Shown here one piece after another: positions 44,615-55,368 of a stretch of DNA of 64,000 nucleotides (its first letter is position 1; each line of letters begins with the position of its first letter). The notes beneath the pieces were generated by a model. It saw only the letters and a program-made list of their open reading frames with translations, had not been told where the DNA came from and ran no database searches. A program made the translations under genes and the position numbers. Source of the stretch: Chitinophagales bacterium (lineage in GTDB: Bacteria; Bacteroidota; Bacteroidia; Chitinophagales; LD1); the NCBI GenBank assembly GCA_019638515.1, contig JAHBTS010000002.1:365558-429557 (forward strand). Direction: 5' to 3'.

Positions 44615-46318
44615 ATGCAAAAACGATGGCATTTTTTACAACCCAATCCCCAGAAAGCAGAGCAACTACAGCAAGAACTCCGCATTCACCCTAAACTTAT
44701 TGGCATATTGGCACAACGCGGTATAGCAACCTACACCGAAGCAGAACAATATTTTTGCCCCAGCCTGGCCAACCTGCACGATCCCTTTTTATTAAAAGGC
44801 ATGCACCGCGCCATAGCCCGTATCAACAAAGCAATTCGCACAAACGAGAAAATCCTAATCTATGGCGATTACGATGTAGATGGCACTACCGCAGTTGCAC
44901 TCACCTATCTTTTCCTAACACAGTTTTATTCTTCTATTGAATACTACATTCCGCACCGCTACCGCGAAGGATACGGCATTTCAACACAAGGCATAGATTA
45001 CGCCATTGCAAATAATTTTTCGCTCGTAATAGCGCTAGACTGTGGCATAAAATCTACCGATAAAATAGAATATGCCAACACCCACGGCATAGATTTTATT
45101 ATCTGCGACCACCACCTGCCCGGCAACGAAATTCCCAATGCCGTTGCAGTAATAGACCCCAAACAGCACGATTGCCCTTACCCATACAAAGAACTCTCAG
45201 GCTGCGGTTTAGCCTTTAAACTCGCGCAAGCATACAGCATAGAACATGGTTATTCCTTAGATAAATGCTTTGCCCTGCTCGATTTAGTTTGTGTAAGCAT
45301 TGCTGCCGACATCGTTCCCATAACGGGCGAAAACCGCATACTAGCCTTTCATGGATTAAAAAAAATAAACAGCAACGAAGCACTGCCCGGCATAAAATCG
45401 CTTAAAGCGCTATCGGCACAAAAAGAAGTAATGGATATTACCGATGTGGTTTTTATACTAGCTCCACGCATCAATGCTGCTGGACGAATAGATGATGCAA
45501 AGCATGCCGTAAAACTACTGATAGGCGAAGCCGAAAATACCGCTTCGGCACATGCCGAAACACTGCACAAACTAAATGCAGCGCGCAAAGATTTAGACCA
45601 ACAAATTACACAAGAAGCCTTAGCCATCATTGCAGCCAGCGAAACATTGCAGCAACGCAAAACCACAGTACTTTTCAATGCCAACTGGCACAAAGGCGTA
45701 ATTGGCATTGTAGCCTCCCGCCTAACCGAAAGCTACTACCGCCCCACCATTGTATTAACCGAAAGCGATGGAAACATTACAGGCAGTGCACGCAGTGTAA
45801 AAAACTTCAACCTATACGAAGCCATTTATGCCTGCCGCGAACATCTTATTCAGTTTGGAGGGCATCAATTTGCAGCAGGGCTAACCATGCACAAAGAAAA
45901 CATTGAACCTTTCATTCAAGCCTTTGAGAAATATGTGGCAGCTACCATTTTGCCGGAGCAACTCGTACCAGAAATAGAAATAGATGCCGAAATTTCCCTC
46001 AGCGATATAAACGATAAATTCTTTGCCATTATACAGCGCATGGCTCCATTTGGCCCCGGCAACATGAAACCCATTTTTGCCATAAAGAACCTGCGCGATT
46101 CAGGTTACAGTAAATGTTTAAAAGACGAACACATTAAATTGGTGCTGCAACACAACAACCAATTCATAAACGGCATTGCCTTTGGCATGGCATCGTATCT
46201 TCCAATAATAAAAGAGCACGCTTTTGATATAGCATTTCAAATAGAAGAAAATGTTTGGAACGGCAACCGCAGCTTACAACTGCTGATAAAAGAAATACGG
46301 CAAAGCAGTAATAAGTAA
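44615..46318 (+). CDS. recJ: Single-stranded-DNA exonuclease RecJ
   Basis: RecJ degrades 5'-ended single-stranded DNA in repair and recombination. The 567-residue protein has the DHH-family motifs YGDYDVDGTTAVAL, DCGIKSTDKIEYA, ICDHHLPGNE and the DHHA1 domain block GSARSVKNFNLYEAI, then FGGHQFAAGLTM. The metal-binding Asp and His residues are intact. Mismatch repair and RecJ are often linked functionally. Here recJ directly follows mutL on the same strand, so co-expression is plausible. Confidence 0.97.
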   Translation: MQKRWHFLQPNPQKAEQLQQELRIHPKLIGILAQRGIATYTEAEQYFCPSLANLHDPFLLKGMHRAIARINKAIRTNEKILIYGDYDVDGTTAVALTYLFLTQFYSSIEYYIPHRYREGYGISTQGIDYAIANNFSLVIALDCGIKSTDKIEYANTHGIDFIICDHHLPGNEIPNAVAVIDPKQHDCPYPYKELSGCGLAFKLAQAYSIEHGYSLDKCFALLDLVCVSIAADIVPITGENRILAFHGLKKINSNEALPGIKSLKALSAQKEVMDITDVVFILAPRINAAGRIDDAKHAVKLLIGEAENTASAHAETLHKLNAARKDLDQQITQEALAIIAASETLQQRKTTVLFNANWHKGVIGIVASRLTESYYRPTIVLTESDGNITGSARSVKNFNLYEAIYACREHLIQFGGHQFAAGLTMHKENIEPFIQAFEKYVAATILPEQLVPEIEIDAEISLSDINDKFFAIIQRMAPFGPGNMKPIFAIKNLRDSGYSKCLKDEHIKLVLQHNNQFINGIAFGMASYLPIIKEHAFDIAFQIEENVWNGNRSLQLLIKEIRQSSNK

Positions 46319-46414
46319 AGCCATGCGCTGCACCCAATAATCTTCCCTAAAAAAACAAAACTATCTGCCCCGATACAAGCATAAAATCTATCTTCGCACG
46401 GCTAAAAACAAAGC

Positions 46415-47272
46415 ATGAATATTAAGCAGGTAATTCTTGTTGGAGCAGCAACCCTAGCCTTATTGGGCTTTTTTCTGTTTGGCAAAACTAAAAACACACA
46501 AAAAATTACCGCCACACCCCAACAACATGCCGACCATGAGCAAGTGTTTGATATTCACCAATACCTGAAACTGGCAAAAGAAAACCTAAAATCTAAAGAC
46601 ACTCTGGCGCTTATCGAAGCAGCCGAAAAAACATTCAAAGGCTTATCTGCCCAAGCCGAGCGCCCTGCCAAACAAGCAGCAGCCGAAAAATTGGCAGCAC
46701 TTACCGCAGCAGCAGGCGACCCGCTTGGCAGCGCCTACTACTACAACCAAGCAGCAGAAATAGGCAATACGGCAACCTTATGGCACAACTCTGGCGAAAA
46801 CTTTTTGGTGCTTGCAGGTTCCGTTTCGGCACCTACCACCCAAAGCTATTTATTCGATGCAGCCATCAATGCCTTTAAAAATGCAGCCGATTTAGAACCT
46901 AAAAATTTAAGCCATCAAATAAAATTAGGAACCGCCTATGTAGAGCAAGGCAGCAATGCCATGCAAGGAATTACCTTGCTTTTAGATGCCGTAAAACAAG
47001 ATTCAACCAATGTAGAAGCCCAATTTTCGCTCGGAAAATTCAGCATGGTGAGCGGGCAATTTGAAAAAGCTATCTACAGATTGGAAAAAGTATTACATTC
47101 GCAGCCCCAAAATTCCGAAGTGCTTTTCCTTTTAGCAGAAGCACATAAGAATACGGGAAATGTTGCCAAAGCAGTGGAGTATTTAGAAAAGTGTAAGCAA
47201 TATATTGATAACGAAGCATTGAAAAGAGAAATAGACCGCTACATAGAGGAAACAAAAAACATTAAAAAATAA
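46415..47272 (+). CDS. Membrane-anchored TPR-repeat protein
   Basis: The 285-residue protein starts with a transmembrane helix (QVILVGAATLALLGFFLFG) and then has TPR repeats from about residue 120 (for example AEDLEPKNLSHQIKLGTAYV-like blocks and SVEAQFSLGKFSMVSGQFEKA-like blocks). A TATCTTCG box at 46389-46396 is a possible -7 promoter element about 18 nt before the ATG. The next gene encodes a 29-residue basic protein and then RNase G, a plausible RNA-processing group. The exact partner is unknown. Confidence 0.82.
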   Translation: MNIKQVILVGAATLALLGFFLFGKTKNTQKITATPQQHADHEQVFDIHQYLKLAKENLKSKDTLALIEAAEKTFKGLSAQAERPAKQAAAEKLAALTAAAGDPLGSAYYYNQAAEIGNTATLWHNSGENFLVLAGSVSAPTTQSYLFDAAINAFKNAADLEPKNLSHQIKLGTAYVEQGSNAMQGITLLLDAVKQDSTNVEAQFSLGKFSMVSGQFEKAIYRLEKVLHSQPQNSEVLFLLAEAHKNTGNVAKAVEYLEKCKQYIDNEALKREIDRYIEETKNIKK

Positions 47273-47299
47273 ATTCTTTAAACTTAAACAAAGCAAATT

Positions 47300-47389
47300 A
47301 TGCCTTGCGGAAAAAAACGTAAACGTCACAAAATTTCAACCCACAAACGTAAAAAGCGCCTTCGCAAAAACCGTCATAAGAAGAAGTAA
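47300..47389 (+). CDS. 29-residue basic protein, AURKAIP1/COX24-like
   Basis: ATG 47300 to TAA 47387-47389 encodes 29 residues: MPCGKKRKRHKISTHKRKK followed by RLRKNRHKKK. It is almost entirely Lys, Arg and His. It resembles the short Bacteroidota proteins named after the AURKAIP1/COX24 domain, whose mitochondrial relatives (mS38) are small-subunit ribosomal proteins. That match is from memory. It is too short for ordinary gene finders. It follows the TPR gene by 27 nt and has a terminator right after its stop. A ribosome-associated role is inferred from the sequence and from RNase G next to it. Confidence 0.85.
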   Translation: MPCGKKRKRHKISTHKRKKRLRKNRHKKK

Positions 47390-47394
47390 TACAT

Positions 47395-47445
47395 AGCAGC
47401 CGTTAAGTTTCAGCCTATAATAGCTCAACGGCTGCTTATTTCTTC
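47395..47445 (+). terminator. Terminator after the 29-residue gene
   Basis: Arms AGCAGCCGTT (47395-47404) and AACGGCTGCT (47427-47436) with a 22-nt loop are followed by TATTTCTT. It separates the small gene from rng, which must have its own promoter in 47446-47625. I see no clear promoter match there. Confidence 0.78.
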
Positions 47446-47625
47446 CTCCTGCCTTTATTGTTATTTCCTGTGATTGATTTCGCTCAATGCGATTATTGAT
47501 AATTGGAATGGTATTGTTGTTTCGGTACTTCAGTTACTCGTAATAGTAATGTAAAACACATTGCTGTTTCATGAGTTTCATTGTTGTAAAAGTAACAATA
47601 GCCCGTTCCCAAAACGTGTGGAATT

Positions 47626-49170
47626 TTGAACAAAGAACTCATTGTTAGTACTTCGGCAGAAGGTACTGACGTTGCCATATTAGAAGATAAGCAACTCATA
47701 GAACTACATCAAGAGCGCATCACTAACCGCTTTAATGTAGGCGATATTTATTTGGGTAGAATAAAAAAAGTAATGCCCGGCTTAAATGCCGCTTTTATAG
47801 ATGTGGGGCACGAAAAAGATGCCTTTATACACTATACCGACTTAAGCCCGGATATTCGCTCCCTTATGAAGTTTACGGCACATGCCATTGGCGGTGCTAA
47901 CGATGGCACCCTCAACAACTTTTCGCTCGATCCCGAAATTCTTAAAACAGGTAATGTGAAAGAAGTACTATCGGGCAAAAACTACCTATTGGTTCAAATT
48001 CTTAAAGAGCCTATTTCCACCAAAGGGCCGCGCCTTACCTGCGAAATATCTATTGCCGGGCGCTACCTTGTACTTACACCGTTTAACGATGTAATTGGCG
48101 TTTCAAAAAAGATAGACAGTGCCGATGAGCGCAAGCGCTTAAAAGGAATTGTAGAAGCCATGAAACCCAAAAACTTTGGTGTAATTATACGCACCCAAGC
48201 CGAAGGAAAACAAACTGCCGCCATACAAGAAGATCTTAGAATGCTCATAGAAAAGTGGCGCGAAATGTCGCAAAACCTACGCGGTGCACAACCCGTAAAA
48301 AAAGTACTGAGCGAAGTAGATAAAACCACCGGAATTTTACGCGATTTACTAAACCCCGATTTTAACCGCGTGGTTACAAACAGCGCTTCCCTCTCCTCTG
48401 AGTTAGAAGAATACATTGCCCGCATTGCCCCCGAAAGGAAAAATATAGTTAATACCTACAACGGCAAACAGCCCATTTTCGACCATTTCGCTATTACCAA
48501 ACAAATTAAAACCTCCTTTGGCAGAACCGTAAACATGCCAAACGGCAGCTACCTTATTATTGAAAAAACAGAGGCACTGCATGTAATAGACGTAAACAGC
48601 GGCAACCGCAGCATTGGCGAAGGCACACAAGAAAAAAATGCCCTCAACACCAATATAGAAGCCGCAAAAGAGATTGCACGCCAACTCCGCCTGCGCGATA
48701 TTGGAGGCATTATTGTAATAGACTTCATAGATATGAAAGTAGCCGACCATAAGCAAGAGCTCTACCAAGCCATGAAAACCTTTATGGAAGGCGACCGCGC
48801 CACACACACACTATTACCCCTGTCGCGTTTCAATATTATGCAAATAACTCGCGAAAGAGTGCGCCCAGAAATAAGCATAACCACTACCGAAGTATGCCCA
48901 ACTTGTGCCGGTTCCGGAGCCATCCAATCTTCGCTTCTACTACACGATGAAATTGAAGCCGACCTGCAAGTACTTACCCAAACCCACCAATCGCTCAAAC
49001 TTTATGTACACCCAATTGTGCAAGCATATCTAAAAAAAGGATTCCCGTCTATTAGAATGAAATGGTGGTGGAAATACCGCATGTACATAAAAATTTACAG
49101 CAACGAATCGCTGGCATTTATGGACTACCAGTTCTTTGATGAAAACGATGAAGAAGTAAAACTCGACTAA
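47626..49170 (+). CDS. rng: Ribonuclease G/E
   Basis: RNase G processes 5' ends of rRNA and degrades mRNA. It starts with TTG 47626 (MNKELIVSTSAEGTDVAIL), since the nearby GTGs are out of frame. The 514-residue protein has an S1-type RNA-binding domain (VGDIYLGRIKKVMPGLNAAFIDVGHEKDAF) and the catalytic DNase-I-like core with metal Asp residues (VIDVNSGNR, then IVIDFIDM). The zinc-link CPTCAGSG is also present. The length and the lack of a long C-terminal scaffold fit RNase G rather than RNase E. It follows the COX24-like gene. Confidence 0.95.
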   Translation: MNKELIVSTSAEGTDVAILEDKQLIELHQERITNRFNVGDIYLGRIKKVMPGLNAAFIDVGHEKDAFIHYTDLSPDIRSLMKFTAHAIGGANDGTLNNFSLDPEILKTGNVKEVLSGKNYLLVQILKEPISTKGPRLTCEISIAGRYLVLTPFNDVIGVSKKIDSADERKRLKGIVEAMKPKNFGVIIRTQAEGKQTAAIQEDLRMLIEKWREMSQNLRGAQPVKKVLSEVDKTTGILRDLLNPDFNRVVTNSASLSSELEEYIARIAPERKNIVNTYNGKQPIFDHFAITKQIKTSFGRTVNMPNGSYLIIEKTEALHVIDVNSGNRSIGEGTQEKNALNTNIEAAKEIARQLRLRDIGGIIVIDFIDMKVADHKQELYQAMKTFMEGDRATHTLLPLSRFNIMQITRERVRPEISITTTEVCPTCAGSGAIQSSLLLHDEIEADLQVLTQTHQSLKLYVHPIVQAYLKKGFPSIRMKWWWKYRMYIKIYSNESLAFMDYQFFDENDEEVKLD

Positions 49171-49327
49171 AGTTATTGTCAATTTGGCGCATAACCATGC
49201 TGTAACCAACTAAGCATACTGACACTCATGCGCCCGTAACTGACAAAAAATACAGTTTACACCTTTGGCACACATTTAGATATCATGCTTTCACCATTTA
49301 TTATTTAACTAAAAAAACAACATAGTT

Positions 49328-49606
49328 ATGGCAGACGTAAAAGTAAAGCCCTTACAAGATCGAGTGCTGGTAAAACCCGCAGATGCAGAAACTAAAACAG
49401 CTGGCGGCATTATTATTCCCGATTCAGCAAAAGAAAAACCACAACGCGGAACTGTAGTAGCTGCAGGACCCGGCAAAAAAGATGAACCAACTTCGGTAAA
49501 AACAGGCGATACCATTCTTTATGGAAAATACAGCGGTACCGAAATTCAAATTGACGGGCAAGACTACCTCATTATGCGCGAGAGCGATATTTTTGCTATT
49601 CTTTAA
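49328..49606 (+). CDS. groES: Co-chaperonin GroES
   Basis: The 92-residue heptameric lid of the chaperonin. Motifs are [16 protein letters not shown], the mobile loop [15 protein letters not shown], and YGKYSGTEI, then [16 protein letters not shown]. It precedes groEL by 48 nt. I found no CIRCE repeat in the 157-nt upstream gap and no obvious operator. Confidence 0.98.
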   Translation: MADVKVKPLQDRVLVKPADAETKTAGGIIIPDSAKEKPQRGTVVAAGPGKKDEPTSVKTGDTILYGKYSGTEIQIDGQDYLIMRESDIFAIL

Positions 49607-49624
49607 AACCTCCTCCCCTCCTAA

Positions 49625-51286
<1,662 letters not shown>

Positions 51287-51302
51287 TACATACCATCTCC
51301 AA

Positions 51303-51346
51303 AAAGAAAAGAGGCTGTTCCCAAAGAGCAGCCTCTTTCTTTTTTA
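51303..51346. terminator. Bidirectional terminator between groEL and the esterase
   Basis: Arms AAAGAGGCTG (51308-51317) and CAGCCTCTTT (51329-51338) are flanked by A-rich sequence on the left and T-rich on the right, so either strand has a U-tract after the stem. It serves groEL (+) and the esterase (-). Confidence 0.88.
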
Positions 51347-51361
51347 AAATACTTGCACCAA

Positions 51362-52528
51362 TTACTTGCGAATAAAGCGCCCCTCCAATAACTGATTGTT
51401 AGAAATAGATACTGAAAAAGAGTACCAGCCCGGTTTTAATTCTTCAACAGAAAAGAAATTAGCATTAGTTTGAAACTCTTTTACACTTTTGCCCAGTAAG
51501 TTGGAAACTTTAATTGTTTTCAATTCCATATTGTTTTCATCTCCGATATTGAAATTTAAAACGCGCTCCGCAGGGTTGGGATATACAGCTATGGTACGTG
51601 CTGCCACATCATTTACTGCTGTTGGAAGCACCATTTTATTGGCGCTGAAAAACCGCCATATTTCTTTTGATGCTTTTACATCTTGGCTGGTGGCTTCCCA
51701 AAAGTTTATAGGAAACGAACCCGGCCAGGTATGGCCGCCCAGCACAATTTTATACAATTCTACCGTGGCACCCGAAGTGCCTCCGCCATACACATAATGT
51801 ATGGCTGTACAATTATCGAACGTATCTATATCGGGCACATTGGAAACAAGCGGAGCTGTATCGCATTTATTATTGCTAATCCAAAATTGCAATACAGAAT
51901 CTACTGCCATCATATTGATGCCTAAATTGGTGCCTCCATTATAGTAAACGGTAGCATCGGAAGTGCCATGTATTTGCATCACAGGAACCGCACGCGCTGG
52001 TTGGCAATGGCTTCCAAACTGCGTATCTGCCATGGTGCCCGATACCGAAGCAATAGCGGCTATTTTATTGCTTAAAGCACAAGCTAAAGTGTGGCTCATA
52101 AAACCACCATTGCTGAATCCTGTGGCAAAAATACTTGTAGAATCAATTCTATACTGTTTGCTGAGTGTATCAATAAGGTCTTCGACAAACGCAATATCGT
52201 TTACACCATTGGCGTAAAAATTTGCATTCCAATAAGTGTTGGTAGTAGTGGGGATATAAGTACCTTGCGGATAAACCATTAAGAAATTGGCTGTGTCGGC
52301 AATGGGCATAAAATTAGTATGAGACTGAATATTCGCTGCACTTCCGGTATATCCGTGCATGATTATTACCAATGGCCGAGGCGATGAGGTATTATTGTAC
52401 ACAGCAGGAATATACAATCTGTATTGCCGTTGTATGCCGTTTGAAACAATAGAATCTGTAATGGTAATTTGCGCGGTGGCTATAAAGCTAACAACAAGTA
52501 ATAGGTGTAGCAATAACGTTTTCTTCAT
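51362..52528 (-). CDS. Secreted PHB-depolymerase/feruloyl-esterase-like hydrolase, T9SS-sorted
   Basis: This alpha/beta hydrolase of 388 residues carries a signal peptide (LLLHLLLVVSFIATAQ). The oxyanion region LVIIMHGYTGSAAN, the nucleophile Ser in FATGFSNGGFMSH, and the His in LGGHTWPGSFP are visible, as in the LpqC/PHB depolymerase family. The final ~75 residues (VYPNPAERVLNFNI to the end) form a T9SS sorting domain. It is thus probably a surface or extracellular esterase; polymer or plant-ester substrates are guesses. The gene is 140 nt downstream of the PDZ gene on the same strand and may be a separate unit. Confidence 0.9.
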   Translation of the reverse strand: MKKTLLLHLLLVVSFIATAQITITDSIVSNGIQRQYRLYIPAVYNNTSSPRPLVIIMHGYTGSAANIQSHTNFMPIADTANFLMVYPQGTYIPTTTNTYWNANFYANGVNDIAFVEDLIDTLSKQYRIDSTSIFATGFSNGGFMSHTLACALSNKIAAIASVSGTMADTQFGSHCQPARAVPVMQIHGTSDATVYYNGGTNLGINMMAVDSVLQFWISNNKCDTAPLVSNVPDIDTFDNCTAIHYVYGGGTSGATVELYKIVLGGHTWPGSFPINFWEATSQDVKASKEIWRFFSANKMVLPTAVNDVAARTIAVYPNPAERVLNFNIGDENNMELKTIKVSNLLGKSVKEFQTNANFFSVEELKPGWYSFSVSISNNQLLEGRFIRK

Positions 52529-52668
52529 TTTAAGCCTTCTATTTTTTTACAAGATAATGTTCAAATATATACTTGTAAAACTACATTTAGTAAGATTAAG
52601 TAAGGCTGCTATTTGCTAGAAAAGCAATAAGATTCCACTTCCTAGCTCTACAAAATTGCTTACGAATT

Positions 52669-53007
52669 TTAAAAAACGGCATCGACAACTAATTCATCTT
52701 TGCCTCTTATTATTGTTACTTTTACCTTGTCGTTACTACGATACAGGCTCAGAGCATCCTTGTATTCAAAGATGGTAGTAATGGGTTTCCCATCAAATGC
52801 CACTATAATATCTCCTTCTTTAATTCCGGCTTTCGCTGCCGATTTGCCTTCTATGACCCCATCTACCAATACGCCTTTCCCTTTTGAAGAAAAAAAGTAT
52901 CCGGGTTTTATTCCTAACGTAACTTTTGTTTTAGGCTGCTGTGCTATGGCACTATTTGCTACTACTATTGCTATGAGTAAAAACAGTTTAAAAAAGAGAG
53001 ACTTCAT
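52669..53007 (-). CDS. Secreted single-PDZ protein
   Basis: A 112-residue protein with a signal peptide (LFKLFLLIAIVVANSAIAQ) followed by one PDZ domain (YFFSSKGKGVLVDGVIEGKSAAKAGIKEGDIIVAFDGKP). No protease domain is attached, so it is probably a binding adaptor in the periplasm. It is the last gene of the tight seven-gene run (10 nt after the SRPBCC gene). Confidence 0.85.
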   Translation of the reverse strand: MKSLFFKLFLLIAIVVANSAIAQQPKTKVTLGIKPGYFFSSKGKGVLVDGVIEGKSAAKAGIKEGDIIVAFDGKPITTIFEYKDALSLYRSNDKVKVTIIRGKDELVVDAVF

Positions 53008-53017
53008 AAAGGATAGT

Positions 53018-53539
53018 TTAGCTATTGATATTCATTTTTTGGACATGTCTTTTTAATACATTGGTTTGCAATTTTAAATTGCCATTACGCCCCACCAATG
53101 TAAGGATGCTGCGCATAACCAATCCATCGGTTACAGAGTTTTCGGTTATGGTAACTTTAGTTTTTCCATGTTCGGGAGTAAGCAGAAATGTCCATGTTCC
53201 TTTCATTCCGAAACCACTTTCAATCATACGAATTTCCAATTCTTTCATTGGTGTTTCGTGTGCAGTTTCTAAGAGTATATCGCCAAATATATTTGTATGT
53301 TCTTTCCACTTTCGATAGGTATTTTCTTCAACAAGCATCTGTGTTTTGGCTACTTCGTGCCGCTGCGAATTATACCTGTGTGTATCCTTCAATAAAAACC
53401 ATACGCTATCTATCGGTGCATTGTACACCTCTGTTTTACTGCCTCTCCATTCAGGCGCGGATGATAATCCGGCAACAACAAATACTAATAAAAAAGCACA
53501 AAGTGCACCCAATAGTCCAAGTGAGATTTTGTTTATCAT
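53018..53539 (-). CDS. SRPBCC-fold protein with N-terminal membrane helix
   Basis: The 173-residue product begins with a membrane helix (LGLLGALCAFLLVFVVAGL). A START/SRPBCC-like domain follows (VYNAPIDSVWFLLKDTHRYNSQRHEV, then GTWTFLLTPEHGKTKVTITENS). Such folds bind hydrophobic ligands. It sits between DoxX-like and PDZ genes (26 and 10 nt gaps). The ligand is unknown. Confidence 0.82.
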   Translation of the reverse strand: MINKISLGLLGALCAFLLVFVVAGLSSAPEWRGSKTEVYNAPIDSVWFLLKDTHRYNSQRHEVAKTQMLVEENTYRKWKEHTNIFGDILLETAHETPMKELEIRMIESGFGMKGTWTFLLTPEHGKTKVTITENSVTDGLVMRSILTLVGRNGNLKLQTNVLKRHVQKMNINS

Positions 53540-53565
53540 ATTCTAAAGTTTGCTTAGAGGTTTCA

Positions 53566-54021
53566 CTAACTTTTAAACCAATTACTTTCGGTTAGTAGCA
53601 TAGAAAACTTCTTGTAATAAAATGTAGTAAGCAAGAGCGTTAAGCCAAACAGCAAGCCTGTTTCTATATTTTCGTGAGTACGATTATCCATAAATACGTG
53701 TAGCAAAAAGATGTTGGCAACAATGGGTAACAACACAAGCAAACCAAGCAGCCTTGTTCTGGGATATACAATGAGCACTGCTGCTGCAATTTGAAATACT
53801 CCAATAAAATACATAAATCCCGATTGTTTCATGGCCTTCATTGTTATTTGAAAACTAGCAGGGCTCACATACGTATCTTCTGTAACCGCTTTTAGTAATA
53901 TGGTGTTATCAATAGCACGTGGTGCTTTGGGAATAAATTTTTTAACTCCTGCGTTAAGAAAAATTAGTGCAATAATGATGGAGACAACGGCATGTATGCT
54001 TGCAATGGCTGATGCTTTCAT
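53566..54021 (-). CDS. DoxX-like membrane protein
   Basis: A 151-residue protein with four predicted membrane helices (about residues 8-28, 72-92, 95-115 and 120-140). The general layout and the GVKKFIPKAPRA segment resemble DoxX/DoxD-like proteins. These often join respiratory or redox systems. I assign the family with moderate confidence only. It is 18 nt downstream of the 104-residue gene and 26 nt upstream of the SRPBCC gene. Confidence 0.65.
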   Translation of the reverse strand: MKASAIASIHAVVSIIIALIFLNAGVKKFIPKAPRAIDNTILLKAVTEDTYVSPASFQITMKAMKQSGFMYFIGVFQIAAAVLIVYPRTRLLGLLVLLPIVANIFLLHVFMDNRTHENIETGLLFGLTLLLTTFYYKKFSMLLTESNWFKS

Positions 54022-54039
54022 TTCTTTCTATTTATTCTG

Positions 54040-54354
54040 TTAGGACTGTAATAGTTTTTCTACTTGTAAACTTAAGTATGCTTCATCTAAGATTTTTATC
54101 AATGCCTTTAACTCCAGCAAACTATAAAGCAATTGTATAGAAGGAGCAATTGTAGGAATTGGAATACATCTGCAATTTTCTATCTGATGCTTATTGCCAT
54201 CATAGTGTTCTTTCATTACATCTGTAAACTCATAAAACTGCTGCTCGGTTAATGTGAAACTTGTGGTACTAAAAAGTACTTTCATATGATTACATGTGCG
54301 GCATTGCGCCACGCAACCATTCTCGTTCTGGTACAAAATTTTACTATTACACAT
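54040..54354 (-). CDS. Small Cys-rich protein of unknown function
   Basis: The 104-residue soluble protein has a cluster of Cys and His near its N-terminus (CVAQCRTCNHMKVLF) and a further pair at CRC near residue 61. These could bind a metal or iron-sulfur cluster. The rest is helical. I do not recognise a named family, although short Bacteroidota proteins with this Cys pattern exist. It lies in the middle of the seven-gene run with the chelatase-like lipoprotein, so metal handling is a reasonable guess. Confidence 0.72.
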   Translation of the reverse strand: MCNSKILYQNENGCVAQCRTCNHMKVLFSTTSFTLTEQQFYEFTDVMKEHYDGNKHQIENCRCIPIPTIAPSIQLLYSLLELKALIKILDEAYLSLQVEKLLQS

Positions 54355-54382
54355 GCTGTTGCTTTTTATCTCTGTAATACAG

Positions 54383-54781
54383 TTAGCTATTTATTTCCTT
54401 CAACCATTTATAGGATGCCAACACTAATAATGAAGCCAGTACCAACGTAACGCTCAAGAGTACAATTTGGCTGGGGTTATTAAATTTTTGTACCTCTCCT
54501 ACCAAATGAAATGTATGAGAAAGTAGATACAGACCCGACAAAACTACATTGAGCAAACGCGCCAATTTACTTTCTAGCCATAACAATACGGCAACATAAA
54601 GCAGGGGCAAAAAATGAAACAATGTTCTAATTACTACAATAGTATTTGGCACAGTACCATTGGCATCGGAGCGCTTTACATCTATGCCGTAAAAGATTTC
54701 GCTTACATGGTAATCGAAATGCAACATCATGCACACTACTAATACCAGCCAAAGAATTGTAACTCTAATTTGATTACTCAT
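54383..54781 (-). CDS. Small four-helix membrane protein
   Basis: The start at ATG 54781 gives 132 residues and is 11 nt after the upstream stop; an in-frame start at 54853 would overlap the PepSY gene. Four hydrophobic helices are visible (about residues 8-24, 48-68, 73-94 and 107-125), with a His/Asp-containing loop (HFDYHVSEIFYGID). No named family is recognised. Its place directly after the PepSY gene suggests a shared membrane complex. Confidence 0.72.
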   Translation of the reverse strand: MSNQIRVTILWLVLVVCMMLHFDYHVSEIFYGIDVKRSDANGTVPNTIVVIRTLFHFLPLLYVAVLLWLESKLARLLNVVLSGLYLLSHTFHLVGEVQKFNNPSQIVLLSVTLVLASLLVLASYKWLKEINS

Positions 54782-54792
54782 ATTTTTATTGC

Positions 54793-55365
54793 TTATAGAA
54801 TTTGTAATAACAACATACCAAATGGCAATGAGAAGCCTGCTGCAATCAACCATTTTCCTCTACCGAGCACTCCATTTTTGCCTTTTAGTAAAAACAGCCC
54901 TGTTACGTTTACCACAATCAACATAACTGCAAATACATCTGCTACCCAACGCCAACTCTTATTACTGTTGCGATGCAAAAAATTTACATGGTAAAAAATG
55001 GGTCTGCGTGTTATTTTTTCGTACACCCCTTCGCGGGTTGAAAAATTTATGTGCAGCGATGCATTTTCAAAATAAATTTTCACTTGGTTGGTGGTTGGGA
55101 AATCAAACAACTTAAACTTGGTTTCGCCCACTAGTGCAGCATACTCTTCTATCTTTTCTTTTGAAAGTGTGTGTGCATTGTAACTGTCTTTTACACGAAT
55201 CATTTTCTTTTCAATTATGAAATCGGGATTCCATTCATTGATATGATTCAATGCCAATCCTGAAATACAATACATAATTATCATGGAAGAAAAGAAATAA
55301 CCCAAATCGCGATGGGTAGCGATATTGGCTTGCTTAATTTTTTTTGCAATACTTCTTGGTAGCAT
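54793..55365 (-). CDS. PepSY-associated transmembrane protein
   Basis: This 190-residue protein has three membrane helices: residues ~24-42 (GYFFSSMIIMYCISGLALNH), then WVADVFAVMLIVVNVTGLFLL and GKWLIAAGFSLPFGMLLLQIL. The central periplasmic part (TKFKLFDFPTTNQVKIYFENASLH) matches the PepSY-TM pattern. PepSY-TM proteins are typically linked to iron uptake as putative membrane reductases for siderophore or heme iron. It starts 3 nt after the chelatase-like lipoprotein gene, so the two are almost certainly co-translated. Confidence 0.85.
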   Translation of the reverse strand: MLPRSIAKKIKQANIATHRDLGYFFSSMIIMYCISGLALNHINEWNPDFIIEKKMIRVKDSYNAHTLSKEKIEEYAALVGETKFKLFDFPTTNQVKIYFENASLHINFSTREGVYEKITRRPIFYHVNFLHRNSNKSWRWVADVFAVMLIVVNVTGLFLLKGKNGVLGRGKWLIAAGFSLPFGMLLLQIL

Positions 55366-55368
55366 TTA

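Noticed and set aside
49171-49327. CIRCE-type operator for groESL.
   Set aside because: No TTAGCACTC-N9-GAGTGCTAA repeat is present in the upstream gap.
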